Below are positions 56,319 through 64,000 of a stretch of 64,000 nt of DNA, in pieces; the stretch's first letter is position 1; every line of letters begins with the position of its first letter. Origin of the DNA: Colwellia sp. 12G3 (lineage in GTDB: Bacteria; Pseudomonadota; Gammaproteobacteria; Enterobacterales; Alteromonadaceae); the NCBI RefSeq assembly GCF_002836775.1, contig NZ_PJAQ01000009.1:62001-126000 (forward strand). Reading direction: 5' to 3'. A program made the translations under genes and the position numbers. Under the pieces are notes generated by a model. The model saw only the letters and a program-made list of their open reading frames with translations, did not search any database and was not told the origin of the DNA.

Positions 56319-58748
56319 CTATAGAGCAGGTATTGATGCGGTTAATTCATCACTTTTAAAGTCATCTACGGCAATAACCCATTGCCGTCCAAGTTCAGCA
56401 TTTGTTAATAATTCAGCTTCCTCGTTTGAAATGATATTATTGGTAAGGCCGAGCTCTGCTACCTTATTAAGCTGATAAAATGGTAATTTTTTATTTAACG
56501 CATGGCAGACTTTTTCATAAATTGGTTCGCAATTAATTATGTCCTCAAGCACTTGTTCTAATCTGCCAAAAATATTGCAACCATCTCGAGTTAAATATTG
56601 ACCTTGACCTAAGCGAGTCCTTGAAGAACCAGGTGTTTGCAGTAATTCTGATACTTTATGTGCTATTTCATCACTTGGCTTATTTAACCAAGTACCTAAA
56701 GGAAAAATGATAGCGCGTAAACATTTCGCAATAATTTTATTTGGAAAGTTGCTAATCAATTCATCAATGGCGTGTTGCATCTCGTATAGACAGTCTTCAA
56801 CAGCATACTGAACGAATGGAAAATCTGCTGTTTTTCTCCCTTCATCGTTATAGCGTTTTAATGTGGCGCTAGCTAAATACAAGTTACTTAAAATATCACC
56901 AAGTCGAGCTGAGATACGTTCTTTTCTTTTTAAATCAGCGCCCAATGACAACATCGCAATATCTGAAAGCATGGCCAAGTTGGCACTAAAGCGAGTAAGT
57001 AATTGATAATAGCGGCGAGTCTCATCATTATATGGACTACCCAAGAAGCGTGAGCCAGTTAAAGAACACCATAAACTACGACCTATATTACTGATGCTAA
57101 AACCGATATGACCAAATAGAGCATGATCAAAATCATTAAGGGCTTGTTCATTATCACTGTTATTGGCTGCTTCGAGTTCTGCTAGTACGTATGGATGACA
57201 ACGAATGGCCCCTTGACCATAAATAATCATACTACGGGTAAGAATATTGGCACCTTCAACGGTCACTGCAATAGGCGCACCTTGATACCCCCTTGCTAAA
57301 TAATTGTTTGGTCCCATGCAAATACCTTTACCACCATGAATGTCCATCGCATCTATCATGGATGAACGCATTTTCTCTGTCAGGTGATATTTAGCGATAG
57401 CTGAAATAACGGACGGTTTTTCACCTAAATCAATGGCACCTGTTGACATAGTTGTGACCGCATCCATTAAATAAGCATTAGCGCCTATACGGGCCAGAGG
57501 TTCTTCAATACCCTCCATTTTACCAATGGGCATTTTAAATTGACGTCTTATACGGCTATAAGCACCTGTCGCTAAGGCTACCGTTTTTACTCCTCCAGCA
57601 CTGTTTGACGGCAATGTTATTGCTCGACCAACGGAAAGGCACTCAACTAACATACGCCAACCTTGGCCAGCCATATCCGCGCCGCCAATAATAAAATCTA
57701 GTGGTACAAAAACCTCACTACCTTGGGTTGGACCATTTTGAAAAGGCACGTTGAGGGGGAAGTGTCTTCGACCAATAGTAATGCCAGGTAAATTTGTTGG
57801 AATAAGCGCACAAGTTATCCCTAAATCTTGTTGTTCTGAAATAATTTTATCGGGATCTTGCAATTTAAAGGCTAATCCTAAAACCGTAGCGATAGGCGCT
57901 AGGGTGATGTAACGTTTATCCCATGTCAGCTTCATCCCTAAAACATCTTTACCATCAAACTGTCCATGACAAATAATCCCGAAATCAGGAATAGAACCGG
58001 CATCAGAGCCCGCTTCAGGGCTGGTAAGGGCAAAGCAAGGGATCTCTTCACCAGAAGCTAAGCGCGGTAAGTAATAGTCTTGCTGAGCTTTAGTGCCATA
58101 TTCCTGCAGTAATTCTCCGGGACCTAAAGAATTGGGAACACCTACTGTACTAGCCAGGACTGAGCTAACTCCCGTGAGCTTTTGTAATATACGAGATTGT
58201 GCATAAGCAGAGAATTCTAAACCTCCATATTGCTTTTTAATGATTAAGGCAAAAAATTTGTTTTCTTTTAAGAACTGCCATATTTCTGGAGGAAGATCGG
58301 CAATTTCATGGGTAATATGCCAGTCATTAACCATGGCACAAATCTGCTCAACAGGGCCATCTATGAATGCGTGCTCTTGTGTACTCAACCGAGGTCGAGG
58401 GTAGTTGTGAAGTTTTTTCCAATCAGGATTACCGCGAAATAAATCAGCATCGAACCATGTAGTACCAGCATCTATAGCTTCTTGCTCTGTCGAAGACATT
58501 TGCGGCATTATCTTTTTAAAAATCGCCAATAAAGGCATACTAATGAATTGTTGGCGGATGTTATCAATATTTAGCGGCAGCGCTATGACAGCAAAAAGCA
58601 ACCAAGAAACAATGCCAATTATATTGAATAAAGAACCGAGTGCCATTAGCGCGGCAAAACTTAAGCTATAACTTGATAACGATGCTCTTGTATAGCTCAT
58701 AAACCAAGTTAACGATATTGCGGCAAATAACCAAATAATAATATCCAC
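56319..58748 (-). CDS. fadE: Acyl-CoA dehydrogenase FadE
   Basis: FadE oxidises fatty acyl-CoAs to 2-enoyl-CoAs in beta-oxidation. The 809 residues match E. coli FadE (814), including the N-terminal hydrophobic helices (about 1-90) unique to this class, the core with [18 protein letters not shown] and [15 protein letters not shown], and [19 protein letters not shown] near 480. The C-terminal domain (about 560-809) is also present. It is divergent from the YafJ-like gene; E. coli likewise has fadE close to yafJ. Confidence 0.96.
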   Translation of the reverse strand: MDIIIWLFAAISLTWFMSYTRASLSSYSLSFAALMALGSLFNIIGIVSWLLFAVIALPLNIDNIRQQFISMPLLAIFKKIMPQMSSTEQEAIDAGTTWFDADLFRGNPDWKKLHNYPRPRLSTQEHAFIDGPVEQICAMVNDWHITHEIADLPPEIWQFLKENKFFALIIKKQYGGLEFSAYAQSRILQKLTGVSSVLASTVGVPNSLGPGELLQEYGTKAQQDYYLPRLASGEEIPCFALTSPEAGSDAGSIPDFGIICHGQFDGKDVLGMKLTWDKRYITLAPIATVLGLAFKLQDPDKIISEQQDLGITCALIPTNLPGITIGRRHFPLNVPFQNGPTQGSEVFVPLDFIIGGADMAGQGWRMLVECLSVGRAITLPSNSAGGVKTVALATGAYSRIRRQFKMPIGKMEGIEEPLARIGANAYLMDAVTTMSTGAIDLGEKPSVISAIAKYHLTEKMRSSMIDAMDIHGGKGICMGPNNYLARGYQGAPIAVTVEGANILTRSMIIYGQGAIRCHPYVLAELEAANNSDNEQALNDFDHALFGHIGFSISNIGRSLWCSLTGSRFLGSPYNDETRRYYQLLTRFSANLAMLSDIAMLSLGADLKRKERISARLGDILSNLYLASATLKRYNDEGRKTADFPFVQYAVEDCLYEMQHAIDELISNFPNKIIAKCLRAIIFPLGTWLNKPSDEIAHKVSELLQTPGSSRTRLGQGQYLTRDGCNIFGRLEQVLEDIINCEPIYEKVCHALNKKLPFYQLNKVAELGLTNNIISNEEAELLTNAELGRQWVIAVDDFKSDELTASIPAL

Positions 58749-58908
58749 AGGATTCCCTTGTCGTGTTTGTGTGAAGCGTAATGAGTGAAAAAGTATTTGA
58801 ATTTAAAATAATTTTTAGTCAATGGTATACTCTATTTATAGAATAAATTGTAGATTTAGCCAAGCACATTTTACTTTAAAGTGTTTGGTTGTTTAAAGAG
58901 GTTAAAAA

Positions 58909-59697
58909 ATGTGTGAATTGTTAGCGATGAGTGCCAATGTACCAACGGATATCTGCTTTAGTTTTAGTGGTTTAATGCAACGAGGAGGTAATACTGGACC
59001 GCATAGTGACGGGTGGGGCGTGACTTTTTATGAGGGGAAAGGATGTCGTAGTTTTAAAGATCCTATGCCAAGTGCTCATTCACCTATTGCTGAGCTTGTT
59101 ACAAAGTACCCAATGAAAAGTGAAGCTGTCGTCTGTCATATTCGTCAAGCTAATTCGGGTGAGGTTTGTCTTGAAAATACTCATCCATTTGTTAGACAAA
59201 TGTGGGGAAGGAACTGGACCTATGCCCATAATGGTCAATTAAAAGATTTTTATAGTGAACTACCTATTGAATTTCATTTACCCATTGGAACTACTGATAG
59301 TGAACATGCTTTTTGCTGGATACTCGATCAATTACATCTTGAGTTTGGTGCCAAGCAAGTTGAGGCCAAGTTGTTATTTGGCTTTATAGCTTCACTCGCG
59401 GTAAAACTTGATAACTTAGGTGTTGCTAATATTATTATTACTGATGGCGAGTACTTGTTCGCATACTGCTCTAATAACTTGCATTGGCTTACCCGCAGAG
59501 CTCCTTTTGGACAAGCAAGTCTAATTGATGCTGAAATGGCAGTGGATTTTCAAAAAGAAACCACTAGTAATGATGTTGTTACCGTTATTGCGACAAAACC
59601 GCTGACGGATAATGAGACCTGGCATAAAATGACAGCAGGCCAATGGCAGTTGTTTTGCTTAGGAGAGCTCGTTGCTGGTGATCGGGTTCAAGCATAA
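58909..59697 (+). CDS. Class II glutamine amidotransferase (YafJ-like)
   Basis: The 262-residue protein has the N-terminal nucleophile Cys2 (MCELLAMS), then GGNTGPHSDGWGVTFYEGKG, HIRQANSG and AHNGQL, the glutaminase motifs of the N-terminal-nucleophile amidotransferases. There is no attached synthase domain, as in E. coli YafJ, whose amide acceptor is unknown. AAGAGG stands 8 bp before the ATG. An inverted repeat CCAAGCAC...GTGTTTGG (58860-58888) lies in the leader. Confidence 0.9.
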   Translation: MCELLAMSANVPTDICFSFSGLMQRGGNTGPHSDGWGVTFYEGKGCRSFKDPMPSAHSPIAELVTKYPMKSEAVVCHIRQANSGEVCLENTHPFVRQMWGRNWTYAHNGQLKDFYSELPIEFHLPIGTTDSEHAFCWILDQLHLEFGAKQVEAKLLFGFIASLAVKLDNLGVANIIITDGEYLFAYCSNNLHWLTRRAPFGQASLIDAEMAVDFQKETTSNDVVTVIATKPLTDNETWHKMTAGQWQLFCLGELVAGDRVQA

Positions 59698-59702
59698 AGA
59701 AT

Positions 59703-59733
59703 AATACTTAATTGCTAAAAACTATTAAGTATT
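59703..59733. terminator. AT-rich hairpin between convergent genes
   Basis: AATACTTAAT and ATTAAGTATT form a perfect 10-bp stem between the convergent YafJ-like and rlmF genes. It is AT-rich, so strength is doubtful. Confidence 0.5.
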
Positions 59734-59736
59734 AAT

Positions 59737-60642
59737 TTAATTAACATCATAGAAGCTCCAAGCGATAAAGCGGCTAATTTTCTGTCCTTGAGCCATGTTA
59801 ATTACTTTAACTTGCTTTGCTTGGGAGTTCTTTAAGTTGAGCTTAAGCTTGGACAAATGATCTTTTTTTGATACTAAACAGGTAAACCAAAGTACTTGCT
59901 TTTGATAAGCCTTGCTTTCTTTAATCATTTTCCCAATAAAAGCTAGTTCACCACCTTGGCACCAAAGTTCTGCTTTTTGCCCACCAAAATTGAGTGTTTT
60001 ATCCTGAATTTTAGCAGGAGGTTTAGCTTTATTTAAATTTCTTATTTTTCGTGTAGTGCCTTGAGTTGCTTCAGCCAATGAACTATGAAATGGAGGGTTA
60101 CATAGTGTTAGATGATAGAATTCATCTTTGGCTATTACACCGTTAAATATATGATTACTATCCGGCTGTAGACGACATTTTATATGTTTATCTAACAACT
60201 TATCAGCTGATATGATCTGCTTGGCAACTTTTATTGAAACAGGGTCAATGTCCGAGGCGACAAAATGCCAATCATATGCTCTTTGTCCTAAAATAGGGTA
60301 AATACAACTGGCCCCTGTACCTATATCTAATACGTTAACCGGAGTTTTATTCGGTATTAATACGTTGGGTGTTGCTGCTAATAAATCATGGAGATGGTGG
60401 ATATAGTCCACTCTTCCTGGAATAGCAGGGCATAGATAGCCATCAGGTATGTTCCAAAAATCAATGTTATATTCACTTTTTAATAAAGACAAATTAAGCG
60501 CTTTAACTGCCAAGGGATTAGCAAAATCTATAGTGTCTTGACTATTGAATTTATTTTTTATAATAAAACGTGATAATTCTGGGTGCGCTTTAACTAAAGC
60601 TGTAAAATTATATCCCTGTTTGTGGCGATTATTATTATGCAA
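59737..60642 (-). CDS. rlmF: 23S rRNA (adenine-1618-N6)-methyltransferase RlmF
   Basis: RlmF methylates A1618 of 23S rRNA. The 301 residues match E. coli RlmF (308). The SAM-binding motif VLDIGTGASCIYPIL is at about 124-138 and the catalytic motif NPPFH follows in LTLCNPPFHSSLAEA. The N-terminus FTALVKAHPELSRFI and the DGYLCPAIPGRVDYIH block are typical. It is followed on the same strand by no further gene before the YafJ-like stop. Confidence 0.94.
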   Translation of the reverse strand: MHNNNRHKQGYNFTALVKAHPELSRFIIKNKFNSQDTIDFANPLAVKALNLSLLKSEYNIDFWNIPDGYLCPAIPGRVDYIHHLHDLLAATPNVLIPNKTPVNVLDIGTGASCIYPILGQRAYDWHFVASDIDPVSIKVAKQIISADKLLDKHIKCRLQPDSNHIFNGVIAKDEFYHLTLCNPPFHSSLAEATQGTTRKIRNLNKAKPPAKIQDKTLNFGGQKAELWCQGGELAFIGKMIKESKAYQKQVLWFTCLVSKKDHLSKLKLNLKNSQAKQVKVINMAQGQKISRFIAWSFYDVN

Positions 60643-60686
60643 AGTAGGCCCGTTGTAATAAAAATATGATGTAAATAGAAGCTTGT

Positions 60687-61169
60687 TTAATTACTACTTG
60701 GCTTTTGGCCAAGTTTAAAATAGCCATTACTAGTAAATTGCACTGCTTGTTGGCGTTTCTTACCTAATAATATGGGGCCGTCATCCATAAACAAAAAATT
60801 TTTCCAGCATCGTTGGAATGTTGCCCAATTTGTTTCTATTACATTATCTCGTGAACTGCAGTAATAAACGACGGTATTCTGGTCCCAGTCTAAATGGCTG
60901 GTAATTAATTCAGGTAGCGCTTGTTCGTTGCTGTCCCAAAGACCTTCCCATTTTCCTTGCTCTAACCAGTTGCTTTTATCTGAAGGCCAATCACCTTTTT
61001 TGAAAAAGTCAGGATGATCTACTTGACGAGATATAAAAGTGTCCCAGACTATATTCGCTCGTTCAACATTCATGGGTTTTATTTTGGCTAAATCATTATC
61101 TGCAATAGGTAAACTTTTATGCTTAAAAATCCAAGCATTCTTTAAACTCTCTAACGGTAAGTAATTCAT
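60687..61169 (-). CDS. DUF2947-family protein
   Basis: The 160-residue soluble protein reads NAWIFKHKSLPIADNDLAKI, then DWPSDKSNWLEQGKWEGLWD, VYYCSSRDNVIETNW and FLFMDDGPILL, a Trp-rich pattern I associate with DUF2947 of marine gammaproteobacteria. The function is unknown. It lies just upstream of rlmF on the same strand. Confidence 0.75.
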   Translation of the reverse strand: MNYLPLESLKNAWIFKHKSLPIADNDLAKIKPMNVERANIVWDTFISRQVDHPDFFKKGDWPSDKSNWLEQGKWEGLWDSNEQALPELITSHLDWDQNTVVYYCSSRDNVIETNWATFQRCWKNFLFMDDGPILLGKKRQQAVQFTSNGYFKLGQKPSSN

Positions 61170-61307
61170 TCATATTGCTCAAAGGGGAAAACAGCGCAAT
61201 TATACCCAGCAATAGCCAAATAAAAAAGCGCTACATAACATAACGAATAGTTAGGTGTAGTTAAAAGGTTGAAAAGTGAGTTGATAACTCAGCTGCTTTC
61301 TTATTTA

Positions 61308-61664
61308 TTATGATTGCTCAGTGAGACTGTTAACGTTTTTATTAGCGATCCTATAAGCATCAAATGCCGCAATTATCCAAATAAATAACAGTAAATAACC
61401 AATCATAGCCAAGTTAGGGTTTTCTAATGCACCCTGTTCAATGAGTGCTCGGCGTATTGCTGAAACCTCAATAGGGATTTCACCTCTGATAATGCTATCA
61501 ATCACTTGTTGAGTTTTATTATGAATTTCTTTAACTAAACCAAGCAGTGGGTAGGTAAAACTAGCAATAAAAGCAAGTGCGACAAAATATTTTTTTAAAA
61601 CTAAATGGCCAACGCCAGGGAATACTAGCAATGATAATAAGGTAACTTTGGTTGTTTGTTTCAT
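61308..61664 (-). CDS. Small membrane protein
   Basis: The 118-residue protein has three hydrophobic segments: VTLLSLLVFPGVGHLVL, VALAFIASFTYPLLGLV and a final MIGYLLLFIWIIAAFDAYRIA. The N-terminal FPGVGHLVLKKYFVALAF resembles small TM2-like or DUF5683-type proteins, a weak match. Between the second and third helices is a charged loop of about 45 residues. No partner is evident. Confidence 0.65.
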   Translation of the reverse strand: MKQTTKVTLLSLLVFPGVGHLVLKKYFVALAFIASFTYPLLGLVKEIHNKTQQVIDSIIRGEIPIEVSAIRRALIEQGALENPNLAMIGYLLLFIWIIAAFDAYRIANKNVNSLTEQS

Positions 61665-62117
61665 GGTTATATCGCAGATAAGACTATCGAAGTAAGATCA
61701 TCTTATCCTGATAAGTTAACTTAGCCTAATAGATATAAACGTCACCCCTTTAATATGCTTTTTTCCCCTGCTTTAGCTTTGCTAGTAAAGACGGCAGTGT
61801 GAATTAATTTAAAAGAATTTTTTTGTTTTAATTTCCATTGACGGACAATAATCAAACGATTGTTTTAATTGTAGTATGATGTATACTCTGTTTATTAAGA
61901 GTATTTCGCCTTAGAACTCTAAATTAATTTAATAAACTCAAGCTATTGGAATAATTATTGAAGTCATGAGTATTTGCATTCTAACTAAGATAATAAATGT
62001 GCTCTGATTCAATAATACTAATGTTAAATCGAAGTAACATTAAATTAACGCTTGTGTAATTTATGTTCAAATGGTATTTTCTAAGAAAATAAGAATAAAA
62101 ATAATAGAGGAGCGGTT
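61665..62117. other. Promoter region upstream of the Sel1-like gene, no gene seen
   Basis: About 450 AT-rich bases. TTGTTT (61860-61865) and TATACT (61882-61887), 16 bp apart, form a plausible promoter for the gene at 62118, with a leader of about 225 nt. No coding frame or repeat is apparent. Confidence 0.4.
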
Positions 62118-63191
62118 ATGCCACAAGCAGCAATTCGCGAGTATGATGAGGAAGATGAGCATTTGCCTACAGCAGAAGTTGATCAAGAAGCACTATCACA
62201 AACGCAATCTGAAGAAGCAGTAGCATGTGTCGATGCTCCAACCGCTGAAAACGAACAAAACGAACCTTACTACCATTACACCGTAGATACTAAGGATCCT
62301 GATCCTTGGTTGGTTTTGCATAGAACCAAGATAATTGTTTTAGTTCTTTTAGTTGTTGCTGGTGTGGCAGGCAGTGTTTTTTATAAAGATCTTAAATTAA
62401 GTGAACAAACCAATGCAATAATCGCTGAACCACAATTGAATGATTTCTATTATGTTGATTTCCGCGTAATTAAAGATAATCTTCGTCCCGCTGAAAAGTT
62501 TCGTATGGCGAAAGTTCAAGATATTACTGGTGATGTAGTTACGATTAACTTTAGTAGTTATTTTTATCTGCAAGAGCATGAATTAAATGAAGCCATTCGT
62601 TATGCACAGCTAAGATTTGAAAAGTTTTTCCAAGAGAAACGTCACAATTATACCGTTTCTGAATTACAACAAATGGTTGAGTCAGGTGCTATCGTATTAG
62701 CTCGTCGACCTGAAGGTAATATGCTTGACGGTAATGTAGTTGTTCCTGACTCTCATTTTGAATCTAGTTCTATATTTATCCCAGGTAAAAAAGAGAATTT
62801 TGCTGGTTTAGAATATTTAAAGTTTGCTAAAGATGCTGATAAAGCAGGGATGGCGTTAGAGAAATTTGAAGAGTCGGCTGATTTAGGTTTTGCACTAGGC
62901 CAAGTAAACTTAGCTCAAATGTATCTAAACGGAACTGCAGTTGACAAAGATTTACACGAATCACTTGTATGGCTTAAAAAAGCATCTTTACAAGCGTTTG
63001 AACCAGCAATATTAAAATACGGAATTGTTTGTAAACAAGTTGAAAGCTGTACTGTTGAAGACTTTTATCAAGAACTGGTTAAAACAGGGGTAAATATTGA
63101 ATTTACCAAACAAGCTGATGTGATGGCGACAACAAAAGCTTTTGCTAAAGCATTAGCTGATGCAGCAGAATCTAAAAAGAAAAAATACTAA
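62118..63191 (+). CDS. Membrane-anchored Sel1-repeat protein
   Basis: The 357-residue protein has an acidic cytoplasmic tail (about 1-65), one membrane helix (about 71-88), and a large probable periplasmic part. The C-terminal region includes Sel1-like repeats: ALEKFEESADLGFALGQVNLAQMYLNGTAVDKDLHESLVWLKK, a TPR-like fold used for protein contacts. AGAGGAGCGG precedes the ATG. A terminator follows. Its function is not known. Confidence 0.75.
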   Translation: MPQAAIREYDEEDEHLPTAEVDQEALSQTQSEEAVACVDAPTAENEQNEPYYHYTVDTKDPDPWLVLHRTKIIVLVLLVVAGVAGSVFYKDLKLSEQTNAIIAEPQLNDFYYVDFRVIKDNLRPAEKFRMAKVQDITGDVVTINFSSYFYLQEHELNEAIRYAQLRFEKFFQEKRHNYTVSELQQMVESGAIVLARRPEGNMLDGNVVVPDSHFESSSIFIPGKKENFAGLEYLKFAKDADKAGMALEKFEESADLGFALGQVNLAQMYLNGTAVDKDLHESLVWLKKASLQAFEPAILKYGIVCKQVESCTVEDFYQELVKTGVNIEFTKQADVMATTKAFAKALADAAESKKKKY

Positions 63192-63209
63192 AGTAGTGCA
63201 AACTATGAT

Positions 63210-63240
63210 TAAAGGCTTAAAATTTATTTTAAGCCTTTTT
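63210..63240 (+). terminator. Terminator after the Sel1-like gene
   Basis: AAAGGCTTAAAA and TTTTAAGCCTTT form a perfect 12-bp stem around TTTA, followed by TTT. Confidence 0.92.
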
Positions 63241-63514
63241 TATATCCGAAGAATAAAGACTAACCTCAACTATGGTCAATGAAATCGGTATATAAGATAT
63301 CAATTACCATTTAAATAACATCAGAGGAGACAGTGAGTCATCTAGTTTTGTTGCTTAAGTAGTAAATAGGGAAAACCTTCCTTTTATCGTTATATAAATT
63401 TGAATGATCCATAGCTTTGAAGTATACATATTGGTTAGTCGGGTGGTATGACCGAGAATCTTTAAGTGCTGCAGTAGAATATGTTATTGATTACTAAGTA
63501 AGAATAAAGCTCTG

Positions 63515-64000
63515 CTACTTTTCGAATACTCGACTAAAAGGTGGAAGTGAGTCGAGTAATTGCTTGCCATAACGTTTAGTCACTACACGTTTATCTAACA
63601 AAGTAATAACCCCTTCATCCTTTTCATTGCGTAATAATCTACCGCAGGCTTGTACCAATTTTTTTGACGTGTCTGGTACAGAAAGGGTCATGAACGGATT
63701 GCCACCTTTTGCCGTGACATATTCTGCTTGTGCTTGCTCAACAGGAGAGGTAGGTACAGAAAATGGCAATTTGGTTATGATTAAGTTATTGAGGTAGTCT
63801 CCAGGTAAATCTAGTCCCTCGGAGAAGCTTTGTGTACCAAAAATTATACTTATTTTATTATCATCACAACGTTTTTTATGTTGCTCTATTATTTTTTGAC
63901 GTGACAACTCGCCTTGAACCATTATTTCAATGTCGCTGTTATCTCTTAATGCCTCGGCAACCTTATTCATTTGCCAATAGGAAGAGAATAATACCAAGCT
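63515..64000 (-). CDS. dinG: DinG-like ATP-dependent DNA helicase (3' end only)
   Basis: About 162 C-terminal residues; the frame is open at the window edge (codons for Ser-Leu precede VLFSSYWQM). The sequence has FSEGLDLPGDYLNNLIITKLPF and LVQACGRLLRNEKDEGVITLLDKR, the last helicase motifs of the DinG/XPD superfamily 2 group. DinG is an iron-sulfur DNA helicase that unwinds R-loops and D-loops; the cluster-binding region lies outside the window. YoaA is an alternative paralogue. Confidence 0.8.
   Translation of the reverse strand, partial: SLVLFSSYWQMNKVAEALRDNSDIEIMVQGELSRQKIIEQHKKRCDDNKISIIFGTQSFSEGLDLPGDYLNNLIITKLPFSVPTSPVEQAQAEYVTAKGGNPFMTLSVPDTSKKLVQACGRLLRNEKDEGVITLLDKRVVTKRYGKQLLDSLPPFSRVFEK

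Noticed and set aside
56319..58748. A possible second FadR site upstream of fadE
   Set aside because: No TGGTNNNACCA-type palindrome was found between fadE and the YafJ-like gene (58749-58908).

Overview
The window is chromosomal DNA of a low-GC, psychrophile-like gammaproteobacterium of the order Alteromonadales, most likely Colwellia or a close relative. The evidence is a complete oleABCD long-chain olefin cluster, a rhombosortase with a probable GlyGly-CTERM substrate, a TIGR03503-type protein, DUF2919, DUF599 and DUF2947 genes, a HrpA helicase, and typical gammaproteobacterial mfd, cys, dnaQ and fadE genes. This is protein recognition by eye; no database search was run. No prophage, integrase, insertion sequence, CRISPR array or toxin-antitoxin pair was seen.

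Layout. 1-4.6 kb (minus): the csiV-like gene (cut by the window edge) follows mfd. 4.7-5.8 kb: a thioredoxin-fold lipoprotein and a ComEA-like helix-hairpin-helix protein. 6.3-11.5 kb: sulfate activation, cysD-cysN, an SLC13/RCK_C permease (probably the sulfate importer) and cysC; cysK lies apart at 47 kb. 11.6-13.8 kb: a DHH phosphoesterase and galE. 13.9-24.3 kb: rhombosortase, tapT, gamma-glutamyltransferase, a Cache chemoreceptor, a beta-barrel-like protein and a 1,389-residue thrombospondin-type-3 repeat protein whose C-terminal tail looks like a rhombosortase substrate. 24.6-30.0 kb: oleA, oleB, oleC, oleD and a hot-dog thioesterase, a head-to-head fatty acid condensation pathway giving very long alkenes. 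30.0-38.7 kb: an accessory stretch of an SDR, small lipoproteins, a GDCCVxC protein, thioredoxin 2, a probably frameshifted lipoprotein gene and several small hypothetical genes, with long gene-free gaps. 38.9-52.2 kb: CBS protein, hrpA, PilZ protein, rlmI, acyP, cysK, an HslJ-like lipoprotein, DUF599, DUF2919, dnaQ and the TIGR03503-like gene. 52.3-53.1 kb: five almost identical tRNA-Asp(GTC) genes behind a strong promoter with a GC-rich discriminator. 53.5-59.7 kb: fatty-acid beta-oxidation (two acyl-CoA dehydrogenases, a TetR regulator, a FadR-like operator) beside a YafJ-like amidotransferase, recalling the E. coli fadE neighbourhood. 59.7-64 kb: rlmF, DUF2947, a small membrane protein, a Sel1-repeat membrane protein and the 3' end of a dinG-like helicase.

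Lipid metabolism is a theme: the ole genes consume acyl-CoAs and the fad genes degrade them. The least explained structures are non-coding. Two intergenic elements of about 270 bp (15.3 and 43.6 kb) share a 49-bp core (43 of 49 bases identical), while their flanking inverted-repeat arms differ in sequence between copies but remain self-complementary. A third palindromic element (8.7 kb) has other arms.
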